Source: Saccharofermentans sp.
GTDB lineage: Bacteria; Bacillota; Clostridia; Saccharofermentanales; Saccharofermentanaceae
Direction of reading: 5' to 3'
Assembly: GCA_024403655.1 (NCBI GenBank)
Contig: JAKSRK010000008.1
Location: forward strand, 1 to 46,440
DNA length: 46,440 nt
Numbering within the stretch: position 1 is the stretch's first letter; each line of letters opens with the position of its first letter. A program made the position numbers and the translations under genes. The notes beneath the pieces were generated by a model, which worked only from the letters and a program-made list of their open reading frames with translations, had not been told where the DNA came from and made no database searches. This document shows, in pieces, positions 1-8,493 of the stretch.

Positions 1-1664
1 GCTGTTGTCTCTACAGGAGCAGCAGTAGTCTCGGGAGCTGCAGTCTCGGCAGTTGTTGTCTCAGGTGGGATAGCATCATCAGGCTCGTATTCTGTTACAA
101 CAGGAGCAGTTGTCTCTGCGGCAGTAGTTTCAACTACTACAGCTTCAGTCTGAGCCGGAGTCTCGGCCTGAGTATCTGCGGGAGCTGGTGCAGCATCAGT
201 AGGAGCAGGTGCTGCCGTTTCTTCAGGTACAGGTGTAGGATCCTGCATTTCGGGCAGAGTCTCACCTAATGTGGGATCTTCGTCAGAGAGCTGCATGCTT
301 AAGATATAACCCTCAGACTCACCGAACTTAATCTGGCAGAAATCACCGTCAGCTGCTACAAAAGTTACTGTCTGTCCTCTGTTGAAAGTTGTTATAACTT
401 CACTTTCGAGAGAAGCTGCAGCATATACGGGCGTATTATCGGTAACGACATACATTACGCGCTCTTCGTTAACTATAGTCTCAGAAGTCTTGGGTTTGAA
501 TAAGTCCTTAATGTGCTTTGCGTTAAAGAGAATATACATTCCGCCGTAAGACACTAACGCACAAATTACGAATATAAGTACTGCCGTAAGAATGTCTTTC
601 TTAACAGAAGGCTTCGAATCCTTGTTCTTCTTCACTTTCTTTTCCTTCTTGGCTTTTGCTTTCTTTCCGAAATTACCGCTATACTCTTCTTCATCGTCAT
701 CACTGCTTACACCGAATCTTGTTGTCTCATCAGCATCGCCTTCGTTGTCATAACCGTCATTATACTCATCGTAAGGATTAACGTTCGACTGTGACACTGA
801 TCTGCCCATAGAAGCATCTGCAGCATAACCGTTATTGATTACGGCATCTCCGGGAAGAAGGAAAGTAGATTCAACATTAATCATTATTACTGTAAGACCA
901 TACTTAACACCATAGTTATAAGCGGAAGTAACAAGATCTCTGCACTTATTCTCAGTGCTCTGGGGCTTAACAAGAATCATATTTCTCATCTGAGCAGGCA
1001 TAAGCTTTGCTACACCAATACCCATTACGCAGAGCTGGTCATTATCAATAAGCTTTACTCTAATTTTCTTGTCAGGCACTACAGGTCCGTCCTGAGGAAG
1101 CTTACCCAAGTACTGAGTAAGATTCATGCTCTCCGGATGATCCTTCTCCTGCTCAGCTGTAATGGCGCCCATCTGAACATATCTGTGAGCAACAGTCTGC
1201 TCCTCTGTAAGAGCCATTATCTTGTTGTCTCTGATAAGAACTGCCTTTGTATTACCTATATGGATAACTCTTAAAGTATCACCTTCGATAATTGCCATGG
1301 TCATAGATGTCTTAAGCGGTGTACCGCCTTTGGCAACTACATAATTACATACCTTTATATTAAGTACATTTACAACCTGATTGGAAAATGAATCAAAATC
1401 AAGAACAGGCTGACTCTGAGCTGCAGCAACAATCTTGCTAAGTTCATCGTTAAGCTGAATATTAAGCATAGCACCAAGGCTGTCAGGACCCTGAGTTGAG
1501 AAAACTGCACAGATCTGAATCGGAGATGTAGATCTTGCTGTTCTTAAAAATTCATTCGGGAAATCTGCCTGAGTTCTGTAAAGCGTATGGAAAAATACAT
1601 TCTCCTGCGGCTGATTTTGGAGTTGGTTAGTCTCACAAATACATGTCGATACGGTCTTGCTCAT
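1..1664 (-). CDS. Degenerate PP2C-like protein with TM segment and extracellular SH3 domain (partial)
   Basis: The gene runs off the left edge; 554 codons are visible. The ATG at 1662-1664 is preceded by a strong ribosome site (TAAGGAG). Residues about 45-280 follow the PP2C (PPM phosphatase) pattern, clearest in GNTKAVLIRDNKIMALTEEQ and the helix after it, which matches the family's GDSRAYLLRDG...LTEDH block. The metal-binding aspartates are missing: the usual VADGMGGH block reads VFSTQGPDSLG, GDSRA reads GNTKA, and the late SDG block reads MGIG. A lysine-rich stretch and one TM segment (about 356-378) follow, then an SH3-like domain (about 395-460, VYAAASLESEVITTFNRGQ) and a long Pro/Thr/Ala/Glu-rich tail cut by the window edge. 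It lies 30 bases behind the LCP gene and is probably co-transcribed with it. I infer a non-catalytic signalling or envelope protein. The fold call is by eye. Confidence 0.7.
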   Translation of the reverse strand, partial: MSKTVSTCICETNQLQNQPQENVFFHTLYRTQADFPNEFLRTARSTSPIQICAVFSTQGPDSLGAMLNIQLNDELSKIVAAAQSQPVLDFDSFSNQVVNVLNIKVCNYVVAKGGTPLKTSMTMAIIEGDTLRVIHIGNTKAVLIRDNKIMALTEEQTVAHRYVQMGAITAEQEKDHPESMNLTQYLGKLPQDGPVVPDKKIRVKLIDNDQLCVMGIGVAKLMPAQMRNMILVKPQSTENKCRDLVTSAYNYGVKYGLTVIMINVESTFLLPGDAVINNGYAADASMGRSVSQSNVNPYDEYNDGYDNEGDADETTRFGVSSDDDEEEYSGNFGKKAKAKKEKKVKKNKDSKPSVKKDILTAVLIFVICALVSYGGMYILFNAKHIKDLFKPKTSETIVNEERVMYVVTDNTPVYAAASLESEVITTFNRGQTVTFVAADGDFCQIKFGESEGYILSMQLSDEDPTLGETLPEMQDPTPVPEETAAPAPTDAAPAPADTQAETPAQTEAVVVETTAAETTAPVVTEYEPDDAIPPETTTAETAAPETTAAPVETT

Positions 1665-1694
1665 TAGTAATTACTCCTTAGATGTTCCTTACGA

Positions 1695-2786
1695 TTATCC
1701 CCAGATAAAAGCGTGAAGTTCAGGTAACTGCTGATTCCAATCAACTACCATCATCCAGGGATTGTCCTGAACGTAGTACATGTTATCAGCCGGTACTCTG
1801 TATTCGGTTATATCATCCGAACCTCCAACAGCATTAAACCCTACTCTTGCCAAATCAAGCTGCTGCATATTTGTCTCAAACATACCTGCAGAATCTTCAA
1901 CCATAGCAAGCTGATCGATTCTGGACATACCTCTTACACTTGTAATAAGGGCTGTAGCAACTGTTCTTTGTCTTGATGTTCTTACGAAGTCGGAATCAAG
2001 ATAACGGATACGGGACCATCCGATAGCCTGAACACCTGAAAGTGTCTGTGTTCCTCCTGACGTAATAAACGGAGGATCAATACCCAAAAGACTTGCTTCC
2101 TCGGCAATACAGTTGTTGGCGTACTTAACCTCATCAGCTGTAACATCGATAGTAACGCCGCCGACAAGATCAATTACATCAGAAGAACTGTTGAAGTCGA
2201 GCATGACAAATCTCTGAATATCAAGTCCGAAATTCCTGTTGATAGTATTAATCATGAGACCTACACCACCATAAGCATAAGCATGAGTAAGCTTATCAAG
2301 TGACGAGGAAGCTGTATCATCGGTATCTCCGATATATACACCGGTATCTCTCATAAGAGAAATTAGCTTAACTGTGTTATCACTCTTATTAATAGATACT
2401 ATAATCATCGCATCTGAACGACATCTGTAGTCATCTGTACCTCTTGAGTCGACACCGAATACAAGAATATTCTCAACATTAGGATCAATCTGATCCACCT
2501 GAATAATAGGATGATTAGGATCAACATATACTCTTGTATGTCCACCATTAGCCCAGGAAGACGTAACATCACCGCCTGTAAAAGAGCCATCAGTTATCTC
2601 AAGAGTGTCATATTCTTCCTCAGATACGATTGGTGTCATAACATATCCAAAGCCACCAAGCATGTTATAAAGATAAAAGGCACATCCCGTAATAATGCCG
2701 AGAAGGCCGCAAAAGAATCTTACGAATCCTCTTTTTACGCCTGCAGCTTTACTTGATTTTGCTGCGGTTTCTTTCTTTTTTGCCAT
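1695..2786 (-). CDS. LytR-CpsA-Psr (LCP) family glycopolymer transferase
   Basis: LCP enzymes move undecaprenyl-linked glycopolymers such as teichoic acids or capsule onto peptidoglycan at the outer membrane face. The 363-residue protein has a Lys-rich cytoplasmic start, one TM segment (about 24-44) and an extracellular LCP domain. Family marks are NILVFGVDSR, DAMIIVSIN, SLMRDT, LTHAYAYGG, DLVGGV and the Arg-rich block IGWSRIRYLDSDFVRTSRQ, which holds the pyrophosphate-binding arginines. The start has a modest AAGG ribosome site. The gene is divergent from the DUF3048 lipoprotein gene and is followed after 30 bases by the PP2C-like gene. The polymer moved cannot be told from sequence. Confidence 0.92.
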   Translation of the reverse strand: MAKKKETAAKSSKAAGVKRGFVRFFCGLLGIITGCAFYLYNMLGGFGYVMTPIVSEEEYDTLEITDGSFTGGDVTSSWANGGHTRVYVDPNHPIIQVDQIDPNVENILVFGVDSRGTDDYRCRSDAMIIVSINKSDNTVKLISLMRDTGVYIGDTDDTASSSLDKLTHAYAYGGVGLMINTINRNFGLDIQRFVMLDFNSSSDVIDLVGGVTIDVTADEVKYANNCIAEEASLLGIDPPFITSGGTQTLSGVQAIGWSRIRYLDSDFVRTSRQRTVATALITSVRGMSRIDQLAMVEDSAGMFETNMQQLDLARVGFNAVGGSDDITEYRVPADNMYYVQDNPWMMVVDWNQQLPELHAFIWG

Positions 2787-2880
2787 AAATTCTAACCTTA
2801 TACTTTTTAATCACGAGTATTATATCACTAGCGTCAGAAATGCAAAATAATCTCACTGTAACATTGATTTCTGACCATAA

Positions 2881-2889
2881 TGGTATACT
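2881..2889 (+). promoter_or_regulatory. Extended -10 promoter of the DUF3048 gene
   Basis: TGGTATACT has the TGn extension and a 5/6 match to TATAAT. It lies about 50 bases before the ATG at 2940, which has its own GAGGTG ribosome site. No good -35 is present at normal spacing, as expected for an extended -10 promoter. Confidence 0.5.
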
Positions 2890-2939
2890 AAACGTATACA
2901 GTTTACTCTGTAGAGAAAAGAAATTTGAGGTGATATTTA

Positions 2940-4247
2940 ATGAATAAGAAGAAAACTACTGCGATAGCTTTAAGCGCAGCTATGCTGTTAAATATAGCCG
3001 GATGTCAGAAGACAGAGGAAACCCAGCCTTCTACAGCGGCAACTACAACAACAGCAGAAGAGACTACTGCCGTTGAAGTTACTGAGACAACAGCAGAGCC
3101 TATCGAAGTAGACGACAGACTCTACGATCCTTCCAATCCCCTGGCAGTTAATCCTGTTACAGGTATACAGGATATGGATCCCGAGAATGTTGGCCAGAGA
3201 AGTGTCGCAGTCGTAGTTAATAACTGTCATGCAGCTATGCCCCAGAGAGGTATCTCTCAGGCAGATACTATTTACGAGTACGAGACAGAGGGTGGCCAGA
3301 CAAGACTCCTTTGCCTCTTCGCTGACGTTAACGACATTCCTGAGATTGGTTCTTTAAGAAGTGCTCGTATCGTAGCACTTGATCTTGCTGCAGGAACTGA
3401 TTCTGTTTTCATTCATTACGGTAGAAATCCCAGAACACTTGATCATTTTGCTATTTACGGTATCGACCACATCGATGGTAACGAGTGCAGCTCAGGTTCA
3501 AACAGTGTTCGTAATGCAACCGACGGATATGTACAGCTTTCTACAGGATTGTTCTTCTGGAGAGATTCTACATGGCTTTCACAGAGAGCTATCGAGCACA
3601 CAGCTGTATCTGATGGTCAGCATATCTCTGAAGGTATAGATTACTTCAGCATCAGAAGAGAAACAAACTTCGTAGCAACTCCTGAGAATCCTTTCCCCGA
3701 GAGAGTATTTAATCTTGTTCCCGGTGATTCCACAGATATTGCAAACGGTACTCCCTGCTACAACTTGAATGTATATTTCTCAGGTACTAATGACGATGCA
3801 CTCTTTGAGTATGACGCAGAGACAGGTCTTTACTATAAGAGCCAGTACGGTGCTCCTCAGATTGACCTTAATGTACAGGAAGCTAATGCAGCACTGCTCG
3901 CTGAGAATCCTGATGCAGAAGTTACAAGCGAGCAGCTTGCTGTTGAGAATGTATTTGTTCTTTACACAACAATCTGCGGACACGGTGACACAACAGTTGA
4001 CGTTTACTTTGAACAGGGCGGCGAAGGTTATTACATCTCTGAAGGAAGAATGTGCCATGTAACTTGGACAAAGCCTTCACCTAATGAGAGAATCAGAATT
4101 TATAATGATGCCGGCGAAGAAGTCGAAGTTAACAGAGGTGTTAGCTACGTATGTATTGTTGATACAGATTACTTCGGAATGAGCTCATATTCTGAGACAG
4201 ACGATGGTGAGATGTACGCTCTCGGCATTGACAGAGAACAGGCTTAA
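2940..4247 (+). CDS. DUF3048 (YerB-like) lipoprotein
   Basis: A 435-residue secreted lipoprotein. It starts with a short signal peptide ending in the lipobox LNIAGC, so Cys22 is the likely lipidation site. A Thr/Glu-rich spacer (about 28-55) follows, then the DUF3048 domain with family blocks such as RSVAVVVNN, PQRGISQADTIYEYETEGG and GSLRSARIVALDLA, and a later FSGTNDDALFEYD region. B. subtilis YerB belongs to this family; its biochemical role is not established. The ATG at 2940 has a GAGGTG ribosome site 7 bases upstream. The gene stands alone between its own promoter and a strong terminator and is divergent from LCP. The Thr/Glu-rich spacer resembles the tail of the PP2C-like protein at the left edge. 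Confidence 0.88.
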   Translation: MNKKKTTAIALSAAMLLNIAGCQKTEETQPSTAATTTTAEETTAVEVTETTAEPIEVDDRLYDPSNPLAVNPVTGIQDMDPENVGQRSVAVVVNNCHAAMPQRGISQADTIYEYETEGGQTRLLCLFADVNDIPEIGSLRSARIVALDLAAGTDSVFIHYGRNPRTLDHFAIYGIDHIDGNECSSGSNSVRNATDGYVQLSTGLFFWRDSTWLSQRAIEHTAVSDGQHISEGIDYFSIRRETNFVATPENPFPERVFNLVPGDSTDIANGTPCYNLNVYFSGTNDDALFEYDAETGLYYKSQYGAPQIDLNVQEANAALLAENPDAEVTSEQLAVENVFVLYTTICGHGDTTVDVYFEQGGEGYYISEGRMCHVTWTKPSPNERIRIYNDAGEEVEVNRGVSYVCIVDTDYFGMSSYSETDDGEMYALGIDREQA

Positions 4248-4269
4248 GATTAATTAAGACTATACGTAA

Positions 4270-4301
4270 AATACCCCGAAGCCACTTCGGGGTATTTTTT
4301 T
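4270..4301 (+). terminator. Rho-independent terminator of the DUF3048 gene
   Basis: A perfect 12-bp stem (AATACCCCGAAG / CTTCGGGGTATT) with a 3-base loop is followed by a run of T. Confidence 0.93.
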
Positions 4302-4350
4302 GCACAACTAAATATATATGATGAGAGTTTAATACAACTAATATTTGTAA

Positions 4351-4389
4351 AGTCACCAGAACAGTCACTTTAGAGGCTTACTGGTGACT
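4351..4389. repeat. 9-bp perfect inverted repeat between convergent genes
   Basis: AGTCACCAG (4351-4359) and CTGGTGACT (4381-4389) are perfect inverted copies around 21 bases; AGTCACT also occurs inside the loop. No T run follows on either strand, so it is not a standard terminator. The rest of 4302-4440 shows nothing else. Confidence 0.6.
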
Positions 4390-4440
4390 CATTTGTTGAC
4401 TGTCCACTCAAACTACATGTCTCTTCTATTTGTTGCATAT

Positions 4441-4469
4441 AAAAACGGCTCCGCGTTATACGGAGCCGT
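4441..4469 (-). terminator. Rho-independent terminator of gdhA
   Basis: On the minus strand, ACGGCTCCG and CGGAGCCGT form a 9-bp stem with a 7-base loop, followed by a T run. It lies about 30 bases past the gdhA stop codon. Confidence 0.92.
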
Positions 4470-4501
4470 CTTATTAACTTAAATTAGTTACTGCTAATTT
4501 A

Positions 4502-5899
<1,398 letters not shown>

Positions 5900-6002
5900 C
5901 TAAAAATTTCATAATCGTATAAAATAATATATCAAGAGCTTAAATCTTGCAACATTTAAAGCATCGATATGCAAAAATCTGATGGAAAATGTCATAATTC
6001 AC

Positions 6003-6467
6003 TCAGATTTCTTCTGTCTCGGAAGCCGAAGTCTCCATAACAACAGTAGGAACGCTCACTGCATTCTGTGCAAAAGGGTCATTCTCAGTAAGTTCCTCAA
6101 CATCTCCGATGCCGAACATGTTCTTGTACTGATCTACATCTACATAAGGAATAATATTCTTAAAAGATATAAGAAGAATAAGAACAAATATAATAAGAAG
6201 AAGTCCTCTTCTTAAGAGCATAAGCTCTCTTTCTCTGTTATATCTGTCGTCTATGTGCTTTTTGGTGGTATAGCCGACCAGAACATATACCTTATTAATG
6301 TCTTCCCTTTGTGGCTTACGCTTATGCTCGTTAATCTTGCGCTTAACGTAATTCTGTGCCCTGTTAGGAAGGTTCTTAAAGAATCTGACTGTAGTTCTTG
6401 CTACAGACCCGCAGATACCGCTTAATGTATTTAGAATAGATCCGTTATTTTTCTTACCATTTTGCAT
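6003..6467 (-). CDS. Small membrane protein of unknown function, third gene of the probable SOS unit
   Basis: I do not recognise this 154-residue protein. It has a basic N-terminal half (about 1-80, many Lys/Arg), one TM segment (about 87-105, LLLIIFVLILLISF) and a short acidic Thr/Glu-rich outer tail. It starts 18 bases after the stop of the 178-residue gene. There is no Shine-Dalgarno site before the ATG; instead TATATAAT sits 6 bases upstream, so it may also be expressed from its own leaderless transcript. In Bacillus the gene divergent from lexA (yneA) is a one-span SOS cell-division inhibitor. This protein lacks a LysM domain but has a comparable one-span topology, so a similar role is only a guess. 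Confidence 0.72.
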   Translation of the reverse strand: MQNGKKNNGSILNTLSGICGSVARTTVRFFKNLPNRAQNYVKRKINEHKRKPQREDINKVYVLVGYTTKKHIDDRYNRERELMLLRRGLLLIIFVLILLISFKNIIPYVDVDQYKNMFGIGDVEELTENDPFAQNAVSVPTVVMETSASETEEI

Positions 6468-6485
6468 AAGAAGATTATATATTTT

Positions 6486-7022
6486 TCAAGCTATTATTGA
6501 AATATTATTTTTACGCAAAACTGCAAGAGCCTGGGCAGAACACTTTATTGTTTTAATATCGTTATTTTTACTGTCGAATATAAATGCCTGCCCCCTGCCA
6601 AAGTTCTCATATGCTGCTTCAAAGCACTTTCTACTATCTTCGGGAGCAACAATCAGATTCCCTGCAACAATGTCGCACAGCCTGCCTCTTGTCTGTAATT
6701 CCCGATTAAGCATCTTTCTTCTATCGAGACCATAAGTGTCGTAAATCAAAGTCAGCCCTCTGTAATCGTCGGAACTGATACTTTCGAAGCCGTCCGGAAG
6801 CAGAATACTTAAATCAATTTCATCTATATAAGTTAAGTAAGAAGAACATATAGGAAGACATATAAAGGCAGGAATCTTATTCTGCGCATCAATCTCTGAC
6901 TTTTGCAAAGCATCGTACCAGGACTGTGCTTCAAATTCGTACAATGCATCAGAAGTAAGGTTATCTTTGGTGATAATACACTTTCGCTTTAAGACTTCAT
7001 CAACAAAAACAGCGAAATGCAT
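6486..7022 (-). CDS. Unknown protein, second gene of the probable SOS unit
   Basis: A 178-residue soluble protein with no signal peptide or TM segment and no family I can name. It is rich in Ile/Leu/Asp and has no obvious catalytic motif. The ATG follows the stop of the sigma-like gene by 2 bases and has a GGGAGATGAG ribosome site inside that gene's end, so the two are translationally close. The coding sequence has normal codon use and a long open frame, so I regard it as a real gene. Confidence 0.72.
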   Translation of the reverse strand: MHFAVFVDEVLKRKCIITKDNLTSDALYEFEAQSWYDALQKSEIDAQNKIPAFICLPICSSYLTYIDEIDLSILLPDGFESISSDDYRGLTLIYDTYGLDRRKMLNRELQTRGRLCDIVAGNLIVAPEDSRKCFEAAYENFGRGQAFIFDSKNNDIKTIKCSAQALAVLRKNNISIIA

Positions 7023-7024
7023 AC

Positions 7025-7516
7025 TTATCTCATCTCCCTTTCGTTAATATTCTTTATAAGGAGCTCTTCTCCGTCTTTAAGCTTTCTGTAGAAAGTCGAC
7101 GGGCTTATATAAAGCTGTACGCTTACTTCGTCGCATGTCATTCTCTTAAAATACTTAAGATATAAAAGACGGCATAGAGGATCCGGCAAAGACATAATGA
7201 GAAAGAATACATCCATGGCTCTGTTATGCTTGGATATCAGTTCGTTTACTCTTTTCTCAAGTCTGTCGAGGAATTCATCGTATTTTATGGAGACATCAAT
7301 CATCTCACCTGTTACATCAGATTCACCTCTGCCTTTGAACTGGGTTGACAGAACCTTAACGGGAGCATTGTCGTTATAGTAGAGCTCCCTTAAAATACTA
7401 TTCTTATCCTTTCTGCTGTTTGAGATAAAAGATGCAAGATTAATTGCCTCTTTATCGTTAATAATCAGGTCATCGTATAGATTATCCAATATTTCTTTTA
7501 ACTGCTTCTTGTCCAT
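7025..7516 (-). CDS. Sigma-70 region 4-like helix-turn-helix protein (phage-type regulator)
   Basis: A 163-residue protein. The C-terminal 50 residues form a region-4-like HTH: LPDPLCRLLYLKYFKRMTCD, then EVSVQLYISPSTFYRKL, where the second helix would contact DNA. The N-terminal 100 residues are helical and charged. This layout resembles the short sigma-like regulators common in phages and Firmicute mobile elements (DUF1492 / ArpU-like); no other phage gene is nearby. I chose the ATG at 7514-7516 because AGAGGAG lies 6 bases upstream; a longer frame reaching 7744 would run through lexA and its promoter. It is the first gene of the unit divergent from lexA, with the SOS box 18 bases upstream of its start. 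Confidence 0.78.
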   Translation of the reverse strand: MDKKQLKEILDNLYDDLIINDKEAINLASFISNSRKDKNSILRELYYNDNAPVKVLSTQFKGRGESDVTGEMIDVSIKYDEFLDRLEKRVNELISKHNRAMDVFFLIMSLPDPLCRLLYLKYFKRMTCDEVSVQLYISPSTFYRKLKDGEELLIKNINEREMR

Positions 7517-7533
7517 AGTATCTCCTCTTTTTA

Positions 7534-7545
7534 GAACATGTGTTT
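7534..7545. promoter_or_regulatory. LexA operator (SOS box)
   Basis: GAACATGTGTTT fits the Gram-positive LexA operator GAAC-N4-GTTY. It overlaps the -35 of lexA and lies 18 bases upstream of the divergent sigma-like gene, so it could repress both directions. A weaker second site, GAAAATATGTTT, lies at 7580-7591, just before the lexA ribosome site. Confidence 0.8.
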
Positions 7546-7572
7546 GACATAACCTTCTGTTTTTAATAAAAT
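7544..7572 (+). promoter_or_regulatory. lexA promoter
   Basis: The -35 TTGACA (7544-7549) and the -10 TAAAAT (7567-7572) are 17 bases apart. The -35 overlaps the SOS box, as expected for LexA autoregulation. Confidence 0.8.
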
Positions 7573-7601
7573 TGATGTAGAAAATATGTTTGGAGGTTCT
7601 T

Positions 7602-8264
7602 ATGTCAACAACACCGCTTAACTCTGAAAGCAAATCCGCCAAATCAATAGAACGAGTATATAAATATGTACAGAAGTATATCCACGACAATGCACTCTCT
7701 CCTTCAGTAAGAGACATTTGTGCCGGAGCAGGACTTAAGTCCACATCTTCTGTTCACACCTATCTTCGCAGACTTGATGAGATGGGTCTTATTGAGTACA
7801 GACCCGGAATGAGAAGAGCCATTATTCTTAAGAATTCAGCAGAAGGATCATCCGAAGAGGAGCCTGTTTCTGCTGATGTAGTTAAGCTTAACTGTATCGG
7901 TAAGATTACTGCTGGACAGCCCATCTATGCTCATGAAGATTATGGTGACTCCCAGTATGTCAACAAGTCAATCATTGGTTCCGATGAGTGCTTCATGCTC
8001 AAGGTCAGCGGCAGCAGTATGATTAATGCACATATCCTTGACGGAGATTACATCATCGTCAGAAAGCAGAATACTTGTGACGAGGGTGACATCATAGCTG
8101 CCTTAATCGGCGAAGAAGCTACAGTAAAGAGATATGGAAAGCTTAACGGTAAGCCCTACCTGTTCCCGGAGAATGAACTCTATTCTCCCATTCCTTTCTT
8201 TGACACCGAAGAATGCAAGATTCTCGGTAAAGTCGTAGGACTTCACAGATATAACATCAACTGA
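7602..8264 (+). CDS. lexA: LexA repressor
   Basis: Represses the SOS regulon and cleaves itself when bound to RecA filaments. The 220-residue protein has an N-terminal winged HTH (about 15-80, SPSVRDICAGAGLKSTSSVH) and a C-terminal S24 peptidase domain. The self-cleavage bond is Ala104-Gly105 (KITAGQP). The catalytic pair is Ser139 (GSSMINAHILDGD) and Lys176 (EEATVKRYG). I chose the ATG at 7602 because GGAGG sits 5 bases upstream; the in-frame TTG at 7590 would bury that site. The promoter carries a SOS box, so it is autoregulated. Confidence 0.96.
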   Translation: MSTTPLNSESKSAKSIERVYKYVQKYIHDNALSPSVRDICAGAGLKSTSSVHTYLRRLDEMGLIEYRPGMRRAIILKNSAEGSSEEEPVSADVVKLNCIGKITAGQPIYAHEDYGDSQYVNKSIIGSDECFMLKVSGSSMINAHILDGDYIIVRKQNTCDEGDIIAALIGEEATVKRYGKLNGKPYLFPENELYSPIPFFDTEECKILGKVVGLHRYNIN

Positions 8265-8294
8265 TCGAATAACAGATATAGTTTCAAAACAATC

Positions 8295-8335
8295 ACCTCC
8301 GCTTTTGTTGTGAATATACAACGGCGGAGGTTTGT
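8295..8335 (+). terminator. Probable lexA terminator
   Basis: ACCTCCGC (8295-8302) pairs with GCGGAGGT (8324-8331), with an inner GTTG/CAAC pairing in the loop. The T tract after it is broken (TTTGTTAATT), so the call is moderate. Confidence 0.6.
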
Positions 8336-8400
8336 TAATTATCAGAACTCAAGTAAAAAGCAACAAGAAAACCCGAATATCAAAATCGTTTATGAATCAT

Positions 8401-8444
8401 CGGCATTAATATGACGCTTTTTATGTAATTACGGCATTTATATG
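8401..8444. repeat. Two 13-base direct repeats between lexA and the sensor-GGDEF gene
   Basis: CGGCATTAATATG (8401-8413) and CGGCATTTATATG (8432-8444) differ at one base and lie 31 bases apart, about three helical turns. They sit between the 3' ends of two convergent genes, so they are not at an obvious promoter. Confidence 0.5.
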
Positions 8445-8466
8445 CTTCCTCTTAATTGAAAAGCGA

Positions 8467-8489
8467 ACCGGATTGATAAGTAGTCCGGT
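8467..8489 (-). terminator. Probable terminator of the sensor-GGDEF gene
   Basis: On the minus strand, ACCGGA and TCCGGT form a 6-bp stem with an 11-base loop, followed by TCGCTTTT, just past the stop codon at 8494. Confidence 0.55.
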
Positions 8490-8493
8490 CTGT

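Noticed and set aside
7025..7516. A prophage or integrated element around the phage-type sigma-like gene
   Set aside because: No integrase, terminase, capsid or attachment repeat is visible; neighbours are lexA and gdhA.
7517..7744. A longer form of the sigma-like gene reaching into lexA
   Set aside because: It would cross the lexA promoter and start region, and has no ribosome site; the start at 7516 has one.
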